From Trichopria drosophilae (taxonomy: Eukaryota > Arthropoda > Insecta > Hymenoptera > Diapriidae), in assembly GCA_030407085.1 (NCBI GenBank), contig CM059587.1, positions 25,393,001 to 25,457,000 on the forward strand: 64,000 nucleotides of DNA. Reading direction: 5' to 3'. Position 1 is the first letter of the stretch, and each line of letters begins with the position of its first letter. The notes beneath the pieces were generated by a model. It was not told the origin of the DNA and did no database searches. It worked only from the letters and a program-made list of their open reading frames with translations. A program made the position numbers and the translations under genes. Positions 49,801 to 60,720 of this stretch are shown piece after piece.

Positions 49801-51990
49801 GACATATTTAATTGAGCACAAGGGAAAATACGTAACTTTACAAATTATTTAATTCACCTGTGAAGAATTAATTAATCAAGTAAATATATGTCACAAACTT
49901 TGCTTTTACGTAATAATTGGTTTTTTGATAATTAGCAGTTCAATACCAGTCATTAATTAAGCTTACGTTTACATTATAAACCGATAATTCAATTAATGCC
50001 AGAACTGTATCGAAAATGCTTTTTCTGGCACTGTACAGATTAAATATTGATATCTTGCTAAATTGTAAACCGCCACGAAACAGCGCAGAAATGACACTTT
50101 TAGAACACCTATGCAGGGGACAAAAAAATTATAAATGTAGTACATGTCTTGTTTCCCGCATTTTCCAGCACCAATTGCGGCTTCTTTTTGGGAAAGTAAC
50201 GAATTTTCAATGAAATTAAATATATACCACAGTTAATTTTTAAATTCCCCACTTTACTTTTTGCCACAATTCATCAATGTGTCCTTTGCAATATCAGAAA
50301 TAAATCGTTGAATACGGAAGGAGAATTATGAATTTCATTTCTGCTTCGAAAATCGTAGTGCTTAATAAGAACCTTGCTTAATTTTGTATACGGTTTACAT
50401 AATCAATATGGAACGAAATCTAAGATTCAAAAATAAATATGGCTGTGTAAAAGAACCGACTCGGTTACATTTGGATTAAGACTAATTGTTTCTTACAATG
50501 AAACCAGTTACGATGAAAACATCTGTTTGGGCTGAAACAGTTTAATTCTGTACTGACTGGAAATATGAGAAGTAATATAGGCTATTTTTATAAACCTTTG
50601 CAACACCCAAAAGCATTGTTTTTTTTTTATTATTACTTAATGGACGGAATTGCTCTTTCAGACAGTTTTTTTGCATATTGTATAATTGTAATATTTGCGA
50701 GAGCTACAGCTCGACTTAAGAGATGACGCCATACTTCACATTTGTGTATGAAATATAGGACTGCAAAAACCCACACCAAGTGCATTTTAATTTTTTCATG
50801 TATGATGGGACAGGTCTAAAGAATAAAGTCAAACATTTTCATGACATATTGCGAAGATTTAATTGACTTTGTTGGTGGTCATATCAATCGCATCAATAGT
50901 TTTTACATTGATTATCCGTGATTATTTAAGTTAGTGTTAATAGCTGTACTATGAATAGTGTACTGCGCCAAGCTGGGCTCAGTAAATTCATAACATGACC
51001 TTGAATTCCTGATTATTCAGTTTATACGATGAATATAGGACGACATGGATTATTCTAATGAGCCCGTTTTTTGTCCCCAATCGGCTACACGATGCAGAAA
51101 TCCCTAACGTTTTTGCATTGTAAATTATTGTTCATGTGCAAGCAAACTTCATTCAACGTCTCTCTGCTTTAAGTCTTACAGAATCTGCAGAATATCCTTG
51201 CAGATAAATTCCTCCCGTGCGACTTATATTATTTTTTAAATAGATTGTTGAAACTATCATTTGAAATGATTATATAATTTCTTTCACATATCGACTAATA
51301 TTATGATACTATTATATTTAACAATACCTAAAAAGTGATCTAGAAAACCAGAAACTGAAAAACGACTAACGCAAAGTTGCACTCCCAATATAAACGATGA
51401 AAGTGAATTTTGTAGAAATTAATGTATTTAGCCCTTTTACCAATAGACTTTAAGCCTTTGTCTTTGTCTTTGCCATTTTTTAGTATAATGCCCAATGTGT
51501 GGATAGATCGATAAGGATAGCTCATATATTCTATATAATCCGTATTTATAAGCATGTGTCCAACACGATGCAATGCGCGAAACAAGTTTAGGTATGCAAA
51601 GTACGAATGCCGGAGAATGGTGGTAATAAATTAAAGCACAGTTCTATGCAACAGATTAACCCCGAGATGTCTGCTGAGATTTCCAATTTCAGCTAAAGAT
51701 GCCTATTATTTAAAATGTTTTGCATTTTTAGCAAAAACGTTACGAAATATCCTAATAAACGACGGTGAGGTTGACATGAAAAACTTGAGCCTTGTAAAAA
51801 AAATAGTCGGGGAAATAAGAAAAAGTCCAGATTATAAGTATTAGGGGCCTGTGAAGCTTGCGGAATGACACGGGAAAGTTATAAAAATTTAATTTATTTT
51901 CATTAATAAAAAAAAATTATTAATTATTACTGCAATAAAAAATATGCATCGAATATGAACCCCAAGTTTTTTCATCTGACACCACCGTTT
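46880..51990. other. long AT-rich stretch without recognised gene
   Basis: Only short ORFs. At about 49,040-49,240 two diverged copies of 'gcggatccaatat...aaaatcgatcgaaa' follow each other (spacing about 100 bp), part of the diffuse ccaatatggcgg-type repeat. No RNA gene was recognised. Confidence 0.5.
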
Positions 51991-52529
51991 TCAGAAGTTG
52001 TAATGGATTGCTTATATTGTTTCCGAAGAGAGTTATTAAAGGCGGAGAAGGGAGGTGCTTGACGAGTAGTGGGAGGGCTTTGGCAAACGCCAGCACCACT
52101 ATATGCGGATTAGTTCACCGTTCTGAACAAGGTGAACGGCTAAGATCTAGCAGTACCAGCCCCGTGACCGCAACTACCTATTTTCTTCTAGTTTTCAGAC
52201 TTTAAGAAAAACAAATTGAAATCAGGAATTTAATCAGGGTTCCACACCTGCAGTGATTACCCAATAAAAAAAACCACTAGAATTTGATGTCCCATAAGAT
52301 TCGCACGAGAAACTTGGCTAAATTTCTTCAAGGTGATAATTCTAATCGTTTGTCTCTTTACTCGAGATAATTCCTTACGCACTAGAATCCATTATATTTG
52401 ATATTTATGTAATATGGTAGCGGAGAAGTGTTGACACCAACAACCCTCAATTCCCTGAAGACTCGTGAACTTTACGATTATGCCCATGAAAGCGCCAGGA
52501 AGCAAAATAAATAAGAAGCAACGACAATG

Positions 52530-53050
52530 ACAAATGTTCCATGCTACGACGAAGATACAACCTATGAGCCAAAACGGCCTCTCTCCTAACCGAAGTTTAC
52601 GCTTCCTTGGGAATAGGTTAGATGGCGTGTGCAGTCACAAGTTTGAATGCAGGTGTGCGGATGCGTGTCGTACATTGGTGGAGTATGGGCTCAGGTGTGA
52701 GCCACGAGCCGGGAAAACCTGCTGGGATTCGAGTGACTCCGCGAGCGAACGAATGAACGAGCGGGGCTAGATCGGATGCAAAGTTTTCGTATTAATTTGC
52801 ACGGAAAGGAGGAACGACCGCAGGACGAGCGGCATCCGGCTCCAAGCCAGGGGCGTTGCGTCTCTCGGTCGATCTGAAACCCGAATCCCTGCGGATAACG
52901 AAGGTCCAACTGAGCAGGAAATTTAATGATCTTTCCGCATTCGTGAATACTTCCTTGGGTATCTTCATAAGGATTACTCGGGATGCAAATATTTCTCTTG
53001 GCTGGGAGAAACTGCGCGGCCCAAATGCTTAGCGGATCACTTTGTCGTTT
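52530..53050. other. GC/CpG-rich island, possible promoter or 5' exon
   Basis: Open on the minus strand for 135 codons (52,691-53,098) and in pieces on the plus strand. The translations lack domain features. CpG-rich, open on both strands and in AT-rich surroundings, it resembles promoter/5' UTR DNA more than coding sequence. Confidence 0.3.
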
Positions 53051-53336
53051 GTTCCCAGAATCGTTGTTTGCTCTTTTAGCTTTTCCCAGCGTCGGCAAAA
53101 CTCCGTCAATAATTCCAACGTTTTAGTTGCGAGAAAGTTTAGGTTACTCCAAAGGAAAATCTGCGGATGCTTTAAAAGCTCGTATTATTGTCTGTTTTTG
53201 TTGTTTGCTTATGATACCACCGAGATGGGTGTGAATTATGGGTATGTATTAATTTTATTTTGAAAGAATGGTCTGGTATCTTCCCTTCCTGATAATTATC
53301 GAGGCGAATGCACCACAAACGCGTCGGTGCAATTTA

Positions 53337-53539
53337 AACTTCTTCTGATTGAAAAAAACTAGCGGACGCTTCCCGCGAGAAAAGAAATTATTGGAATTTT
53401 ACCTATGGGAGCTGTTAACAACTTGTGACGATTTTACATAGTACATTTAGACGTTTTACGTTAACTTCGAACCCTGAATATTTAAAATAAATCAAGAAAC
53501 GTTTAATAGGACATTTTCGATTTCATTAATTAATTTTTT
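53337..53539 (+). repeat. 203-bp dispersed repeat, copy 2
   Basis: Near-identical to 45,506-45,708: one extra A in the A-run, cccgcgag for cccgtgag, and tttacgtt for tttcgtt. The high identity implies recent transposition or duplication. Confidence 0.85.
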
Positions 53540-54160
53540 GGCCTCTAACTGCGCAGAAGAGGTGCAACGGCGCCCTGGTCGCGCAACCTGAAAAGTGGGC
53601 AACAAACGGGCCGAGTTCCGAGCTCGGAGCGCATGTGTCGCCGCAATGGGGCGCAGGCGCTCCAAATTCAAATGAGGGGCGGGCTGTCAAACTCAAATTA
53701 AGCAAATTAGATTCAAATGTTTGACAGTTCCCGTCCCGATTCTTAGTAAAAAAGAAACTCGGCGACTTGACTGGACATAGGGATACTTACCGAGGTATTA
53801 TAAGACCTGGTAAGTATCCCTCAAACTCTCTCTTCTTTCTGGACTTCCTGCAGGCATCTTCGCCTGGACGACTCGCTGCCTGCCAAACGATTTTCCGGAG
53901 GTACTGGCTGCTCCGACGACGAAAAGTGGGCCCACGCAATTCGACAGCCAGCAACAATTCATGGAGGCGGCGAGGATTTTTTAACAAAGAAGACCTCATA
54001 ATTTGACGACGGCACTCCATTCGTCCCGTCAAAAATGAACACGAGGCTGCTGAGAATTTGCTCCAGTGTGACTGCAGCCGACTTCCAAAAAAGCACGAGA
54101 CGGATGGAAAAACGGAACCAGAAGAGAATGGACACCAAAGGAAAAAGTGACGTAAGCCTC
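53540..54160. other. GC-rich block with overlapping splice signals
   Basis: Contains gggcgggctgtcaaac, inverted about 40 bp on as gtttgacagttcccg. Also contains a perfect 12-bp inverted repeat (53,780-53,820) and a strong plus-strand acceptor (ttctggacttcctgcag before 53,856). After that acceptor one plus frame is open for about 42 codons (FPEVLAAPTTKSG). It may be a promoter/5' exon or the start of an LTR-type element; undecided. Confidence 0.25.
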
Positions 54161-54646
54161 TTTCTCTTCCGTCCGTATTAAAATAATATAATGAATATGT
54201 GCATTTATTTTATGTATACGTGGTAACTTATTTATGTGTATTAATATATGTGTATGTGTGTTTATATGCAAAGTATGTGTGCTCGCGTTTTCGTGTCGTT
54301 CATTTAATTTATTCCGCGTAAGTTATTTCGGCAATTGACGATAATTGACAGTTTTTATATACGTATGGACTCACACGACGTACCAATGACTCGGTGACTT
54401 CAATTTTTATTTCTTATGACTCTTATTGTTTTATTCGCGAAACGACGACGAGAATGTTGGTATGAGTGTTTGTAATAATTTATTGTTATGACGAGTTCAA
54501 TTGTTTATAGAATTCAAAGAATTATAAAATATATTTTAATTGAATGACAAATAATATAATGACGTTTTATTTCAGCACCCCAACGATTCCAATCTACAAT
54601 TTTAATATTTATCAATAATGACTAATAATTTGACATATATTTATTT

Positions 54647-54931
54647 TTATGTTTGGACGATTCGTGAGAGTTTTATCCAAATGACTCCGATTCGTTTCAC
54701 GGCACAGACCTGCCTTATACGTCTACATTTAGAGACTAATGTTCGATGTCTTATATGCTGAGTGCTATGAAGTTCGTTGATCACGAAAATATCATACCGG
54801 CACTTTAGACATCTAGCGTCACAACCTATAAGTGTACGAAATACAACTCCCTCGATAAGGTCGGGACTGCTTGTATTATCTGACCATAAATTATTGTAAT
54901 AATGTTCTGGGAACACCATATATGGGCCCAT
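54647..54931 (-). other. 94-codon ORF with a C..C....H...H-like pattern
   Basis: The peptide contains CDARCLKC, then H and H about ten to eighteen residues later (ELHSTQHIRH), and a further C pair. This vaguely suggests a zinc-binding motif, but the spacing (C-x2-C-x10-H-x3-H) is not the standard C2H2. No upstream regulatory or splice support. Could be a transposon-derived fragment or chance. Confidence 0.15.
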
Positions 54932-55014
54932 TCTTCGATGTTAGTTTTTAATCCGTTATTCAATAGAATTAAATTAAAATTGCAAGATGTTTTTTACCGT
55001 TACTTGGAACCTTG

Positions 55015-55331
55015 AATATTTTAAATAAATCAAGAAACGTTTATTTGGATATTTTTCGTTCCAATAATTCATTTTTTTGGACCTCGTTTGCCACCGGATT
55101 TGATGCTCGACCAGGATGGAACATCACAAAAAGAGATTCTATCTATTTTCAATAGATAAAATCTCTTTCAATCGTCTAAGGATAAATTAATTTTCTAAAT
55201 AGATAGACTTCTGTCTATTAATTTAGGTTAAGGTCCACAACGAGCACCAAATCGGGTGACAAACGAGGATAAAAAAAAATTAATGGAACCGAATATATCC
55301 AAATTACCGTTTTTTGATTTATTTATATTTT
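55015..55331. mobile_element. foldback element related to the 203-bp repeat
   Basis: Left arm 55,015-55,108 (aatattttaaataaatcaag to gatgctcg) is inverted at 55,242-55,331. The centre holds a 35-bp near-palindrome (agagattctatctatt... , 55,132-55,167) and tagac-agaa-gtcta type hairpins. The arms match the 3' part of the repeat at 45,506 and its continuation, so the solo copies are probably one arm of this element. Confidence 0.75.
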
Positions 55332-57224
55332 AATAAAAACAATCAGTAATTATTAGCAGTAATCTTTGCAATGTAACTGAAACTATTTAATATTTACTCG
55401 TCCGAGCTTTTTCTTTCATAACTCGATAACTATGAACAGTTTAAGATAAATTAAGTTACAGTGGCTAAATTTTAATTATTTATTTCATAAGTGAGGTTGA
55501 AGTTTGCAACATATTTTCTTTACTTGGAAAACAGTTAAAATGTATAACTGGAGCGTTTTCGGGTCCGCCGATTGTATTATGACCTCAGATTTCCAAGATT
55601 CAAAATGAAGGATTCAATATGACGGACCAAAATGAAAAAATTGCTTGATACAACATATCTTATCAGAAATATACGTTGCGTTTGAACTTTGGTTCTACCA
55701 TTTAAAGTTTGTCATCATTGGATCAAAATTGAAAACCGATGGCATATTCGAATTTAACGACCCATAAAACCTACGATTAAATATTTACAAATCACAGTGT
55801 ACTATTTTTAGAATGTTTCAGCCTCCTTTTTGTATTTTGAAAAACTGACATTTGGTTTGGAATCAGCGATCCCGAAAACTCCCCGGAAAATTTTTTCAGG
55901 TAGATTGGATCGTACAAAACTAGTGTGTCATATTGGATCCGCTATTTTAAATTTCGAAAAAGTGACAATAATTGACTCCCGGCATATTGTTACCTAAAAA
56001 TGAGGGGATTATCTGCAATCAGATATACTTTCATGTTCATCAAATTTAAAGGCCGATTAAAAAATTGCTATTTGCCGAACTAAAATAGTGTGGTATTGAA
56101 AGAGACATAGAGGGCTAAATATTCAAAATTAATGATAAAACCACTACGCGTAAATTAAAAAAAAAAACAAGAGAACATTTTTTAAACTAATTTGCATAAA
56201 ATTTGTGAAAATAATGAGGTTGCCATTATTTACCTAATTTTTTTAACTATCTTCCAGTCCCAAAATCATTATTATGATCGTTTTTATACCAATAATTAGT
56301 GACTGAAAATAATCGATGTTCGTTATTTTCCCAAAACCTTTGGACAAATAAGATAAATTTATTTTATAATAACAATTGTTTAATTACAATACAATGTGAT
56401 TAAATCTTGGTTAAATTTGACAATGATATTGATAGTTTTATCTGATTAGGATGCTGTGTTAGAATTCGATTCTGAAACAATATACGAGTATTGAAATGCC
56501 AGAGCCAATGAGTTGTGACGAAAATCAGTTGCGTAGTTAGCGGTAGTGTTTCACGGTAATTAACGACAAATGGTACATGGAACTTCATGGAGTTTCCGTC
56601 AACTCTGAATGATAGGGCACTTTAAATTTACGAACAGTCATAATTAGACTGCTTTAATGAAGAACGCCAGCTATAAATATTATCCCTTACAAGATGTGAC
56701 AGCTTTTGTTTAGGCTGCTTCCGAAACTGAAATGTTTAAAAAAAATGGAATGTTGTATATTTGTCTCTTCATTGTCATGAATTTTTGTGTATGGTTTTCA
56801 GCTATTAATTCTTGTAAAACTAAGAAGGGTCGATTGCAGATATATTTAAAATATGATCATAAAAAATACAAAAACATTATTTGTTATAATAAAAAAAAAA
56901 TTACTTAGCTAATAAAAACGATTTGTATTAAGCTAATAATAAAATTAAATGTTCCAAAAGTATCAATAAGCTTATGCACTCCCCGGCAATCACTGTTGCC
57001 ATGCCAAAGCCGAAATTTATTAAACTTCAAATTTTAATATCTTTGCGAAAAATTATCGTATCTTAAAAAATCGAACGGCATTTCAAAGGTTATTGCAATA
57101 GCTTTCATTTGAGCAGAGAAAAAAAATCAAAAAGACGCAAAATTCAGATTTTTATCGATAAAAACCAACAAGAAAAAATACGATATTTTTTATCTTTAGT
57201 TAATTGTTTGCCAATTTGAAACAA
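55332..57224. other. AT-rich DNA with diffuse 'ggatccaatatg' repeat
   Basis: 55,560-55,980 contains several phrases such as ggattcaatatgacggacc, catattggatccgc and gggtccgc, in both orientations. No gene was recognised. Confidence 0.5.
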
Positions 57225-57299
57225 ATAATAGTAGGGTAATGAAACTGACGGGGTTTTAAAGGGATGGTTTTTACCTTTGAAATGATCGCTCGCTTGGAA

Positions 57300-58542
57300 T
57301 TGAGTTTCTTTTCCATAATTAGATCGAATCCAACTGTAGAATGTCATATCTCCAAGCTTTGTTTACAATGGAACGAAATTAAAGAACACACAAATATACC
57401 ACAAACTGAATTTTTTGAAGGACTAGACATCATTTTTAAATCTCTATATTTTCAATTCCAAGGGAAAAACTATAAACAAAAATACGGATTACCAATGGGA
57501 TCACCATTATCACCAGTAGCAGCTGATTTATTAATGGATTTTATAGAAAACATTCTTATACAAAAATTACCATGCAAACTTCCTTTCTACCACAGATACG
57601 TTGATGACATTTTAACAATTGTTCCAAATGAATTTTTAGATGTTATTTTACCCATTTTCAATAGCTTACACAAAATTAAAGGTTTTCAAAATAAAATTAC
57701 TTTCACCATAGAAAAAGAAAAGAACAAAAGAATTAGTTTTTTTAGATTTACTCATTATAAACGATAGAAATACATTAATTACAGATTGGTACCATAAAAA
57801 TACATTTTCTGGCAGATATTTAAATTTCCATTCAAACCACCCATTACATTACAAAATAGGAGTAACTTTCGGATTAATCGACAGAGCATTAAGATTAGCA
57901 CACATTAAATTTAGAGAAAAAAATCTAAAACTAGTTAAACAAATATTAACAGAAAACGGATACCCCATATACATAATCAACGAATGTTTCAGAAAAAGAG
58001 TCTACAAAATATACAACACCCTTGATACGAAATCAAACGACAAAAAATATATCAAAACCATTAGCATTCCATATTTCAAAAATATATCAGAAAATATAAG
58101 AAGTAATTTCAGAAATAACGATATTAGAGTAGTATTCAAACCAACGAATACAAATATTGGTGGTATTAAACCGTTCAAAGACAAAACGGATAAATCACAT
58201 AAAAAAGACATAGTATACGAAATTAAATGTAATAACTGCGATGGAGTCTATATAGGTGAAACGGGCAGACTTTTAAAAAACAGAATAACCGAACATAAAC
58301 ATAACATCTACTTAAACGAAGACAAATATACAGGACTTACAACACATAGAATTAATACAGGACATAATTTTGAATTTTCAAACGTCAAAATTCTAGCAAT
58401 AGAAAGAAACAAATACAAAAGAAAACATATAGAAAACTTTTTTATTAAAAATAATAATAAATCAGTAAACATCCGCTTTGAAAAATCAAACTTACCGGAC
58501 ACATATATACCTCTACTTCAAGTTCAAAAATCAAAACAATAA
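57300..58542 (+). pseudogene. Penelope-like reverse transcriptase / GIY-YIG endonuclease, truncated and frameshifted
   Basis: The first frame (to 57,767) carries the RT motifs GLPMGSPLSP (57,486-57,515) and YVDD (57,597-57,608), the catalytic aspartate pair. Around 57,737-57,743 a run of seven T holds one base too many. The frame then shifts by one and stays open from there to the TAA at 58,540-58,542. The second part has the CxxC pair (Cys codons at 58,228 and 58,237) followed by GVYIGETGR (58,243-58,269), the Penelope version of GIY-YIG, then an R..EH motif. The N-terminal part of the RT is absent. One lesion after YVDD and otherwise open frames suggest a fairly young but dead copy. An ATG at 57,264 lies in the inverted repeat and is not a native start. 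The minus-strand ORFs here are shadows. Confidence 0.9.
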
Positions 58543-58969
58543 ATAGAAATAGAACGACAACTACATGTACACAGAATATTATGTAATCTGAAAAACTTTT
58601 CAGTCTCCTTTTACACAACACAAGAATAAGTACGTGAATATTCACACAAAAGTCTTTTTGTCTCTCTGAAAACTACAGTGATATTTTTTACTTCTTCTTT
58701 TAATTTTTTTCTCTTCTTTCTTCATTTTTTTCTGCTCACTGAGTGAAAACTCAACAAATTAATTTTTTACAGTTCTAAAATTCAAAACCGGCTCACAAAA
58801 ATAGCAAAACAATAGCAACACAACAATTTCCTACAGGTAAGCAGGAACAAAATTAATCAAATCTAAATTCAAAATCCCAATAAAACCATAAACAAAAGGA
58901 TTGATAAGTTTTTCAGAAATATATTTTTTTTATTATTGTAAATTTTTCACTATATTATTTTGTAATTTT

Positions 58970-59040
58970 TTATATATAGAAATATATTCTGAAGAGGGTC
59001 AAAACAAATGACCGAAACGTCAACAGTCTAATTTATTTAA
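58970..59040 (+). ncRNA. hammerhead-ribozyme-like motif at the Penelope 3' end
   Basis: CTGAAGA (58,989-58,995), one extra G, stem ggtc/gacc (58,997-59,000 and 59,010-59,013) around a 9-base loop, then GAAAC (59,014-59,018), and a GTC (59,026-59,028) that could be the cleavage triplet. aaatatatt before the core pairs with the AT stretch after GTC if one base is bulged. Hammerhead motifs are known in Penelope-like elements. The extra base and the bulge suggest a worn or minimal form. Confidence 0.55.
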
Positions 59041-59089
59041 CACCAATTAAATCTGACATACAATACAAGAACTATCAAAGTATATGTAA

Positions 59090-59479
59090 TATAGTTGTTT
59101 ATTCAAAGTTATGTATACGAACAAAACGTAGCGTTACTTTTACAAATGTACACATCAATATTTTAATGATAAGGAATTATTTTTTTGCAATATTGGGCAC
59201 AACGAAATGTTTTGTAAAATTATTATATATTTGATTTATGTATTACATAACAAATTCTTTCAAGTACCCAAAGGGGCAAAATATCTGTTGCCAATTAGTT
59301 GACTCAAGATACAGGTTAACATGTGAAAATAGAGACAAACGATGACAGATATTTTGTCTCAAGATGTACATACATGCAGTACAATTATTGCACGTATATG
59401 TTGTGTCACTATAACATGTACATTTTTAAAAGTAACGCTGCAATTTATTCGTATGTATAACTTTGAATAAAGAACTATG
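59090..59479. mobile_element. 390-bp MITE with about 60-bp inverted ends
   Basis: tagttgtttattcaaagtta and onward (59,090-59,151) is the inverse of 59,418-59,479 (gcgttacttt and tgtataactttgaataaaga shared). The interior contains two versions of acagatattttgtctcaaga-like sequence. It sits directly after the Penelope-like tail. Confidence 0.75.
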
Positions 59480-59867
59480 TTAACTATAACTGTATTATAA
59501 AATGAGAAATTGAAAAAAATTTCTACCTAAAAAAAATGAAAAAACAAATTATTGATTGTTAAAATTTTGAGTTTATTTTGGTATTTTCTACCTAAAAAAG
59601 AGTATTTTTTGTATGTAACATTTTTTCCTATCTCTCTTAGTTTTTGAGATAATAAGAAAATTAAAAAAATCATGTTTTTTTATAAAAACAGTCATAACTC
59701 CCGTCAAAAAGGTCGAACAAAAATGGGCGAGCGATCATTTTAAAGGTAAAGACCATACCTTTAAAACCTCGTTAGTTTTATTACCCTACTATTATGCTGT
59801 TTTTATTGTGCTGTTATTATTTATGTAGCTGTTAGTAAATAAACGAGTCTTAAGAAATAGCCGACTC

Positions 59868-59925
59868 TCCACTGGGTCGAAGTTTCTGAGCGAGCGAAGC
59901 GAGCGAGGCACCACGCCAACACTAG
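59868..59925 (+). repeat. 'gagcgagcgaagcgagcgag' repeat fragment
   Basis: GC-rich phrase gagcgagcgaagcgagcgag near 59,888, followed by gcaccacgcc, in AT-rich flanks. It looks like a fragment of a dispersed repeat, identity unknown. Confidence 0.35.
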
Positions 59926-60149
59926 TTTCTAATTGAAATTATGCATTTTTATAGTTGAATATACATTAATTTGATCGCGTACAGTATTGATTTGAAATCG
60001 TAGAATATGATAGCATCAACACTACTACATCAATAGTTGAGTACCATTTTTTGTAACCATAATATTGTGTTTCATCATTTTTTAATGTTCTCTTTACCTT
60101 CTGGAACTAATAATAAAAATATTCCTATATTATAATAAGATGTATGTTA

Positions 60150-60720
60150 CTTACAGGGAAGGGGGTTGTCGCGCGGTTGTAGAGGTCAAATATATATTTT
60201 TATAAACGATACTGTATTTTTTTACTACGTCATGCCAGGTCACATGCAAATAATAAAAAACATAAATAAACAGGTTGGCTGATGTTTCGTCCCGGGTCCG
60301 CTCACAAGCCCCACTGAAGGGTCCGTGAACCCTGCCCCAGACATATCTCGCCAATAAATATGTCATTTTCATATAATATATAAATAAATAATATAATACA
60401 CAATATAACAAGTATATCGAATATTACTCACCCACCGATGAGACCGCGAAGCGACCCGGGAAGTCACCACCAACGCACCCAAAGGTTCTGGCTGTATGAT
60501 ATACCCGAACTATAATGATAAAAATGGTCCGAACATCTCGGAACCCCACGATCAACTGACTGGAGGTGCTTTCCACAGGGCAGTTTATTCGGGCACGGAC
60601 TATCTGTTTTCTAGAGGCAGGACTTGGGAAAACAACAAATACACCCCAAAACAAACTAATTGCAACGAAGTTAATTCACATTTTCCTCCTATTTCTACAG
60701 GAATTTCATTATAATATTAT
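60150..60720. repeat. GC-richer block, probably transposon-derived
   Basis: Minus strand reads gggtccgctcacaagccccac in complement and then cgaaacatcagcc, a style seen in the 3' ends of retroelements. A donor-like gtgagt lies at about 60,428 (minus) and an acceptor ctcctatttctacag at about 60,700 (plus). ORFs on both strands lack domains. Confidence 0.25.

Larger units (their letters stand above)
57296..59085 (+). mobile_element. Penelope-like retroelement, 5'-truncated
   Basis: Holds an RT region, a GIY-YIG endonuclease and a 3' non-coding tail with a hammerhead-like motif. Penelope-like elements typically have RT followed by GIY-YIG and carry hammerhead motifs in their flanks. The 5' half of the RT is missing. 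The 3' border is taken just before the MITE at 59,090. Confidence 0.85.
57225..59795. mobile_element. composite element bounded by 69-bp terminal inverted repeats
   Basis: 57,225-57,293 and 59,727-59,795 are inverted copies with about ten differences over 69 bases. Shared phrases are ataatagtagggtaat.aaac and aaatgatcgctcgc. Between them lie a 5'-truncated Penelope-like element that starts within a few bases of the inner end of the left repeat, and a 390-bp MITE. The repeats may be a MITE opened by later insertions, or the borders of a larger mobile unit. Confidence 0.7.

Noticed and set aside
60285..60345. Third hammerhead-like site on the minus strand (cgaaacatc)
   Set aside because: The CTGANGA half of the core is missing; cttgtga does not fit.
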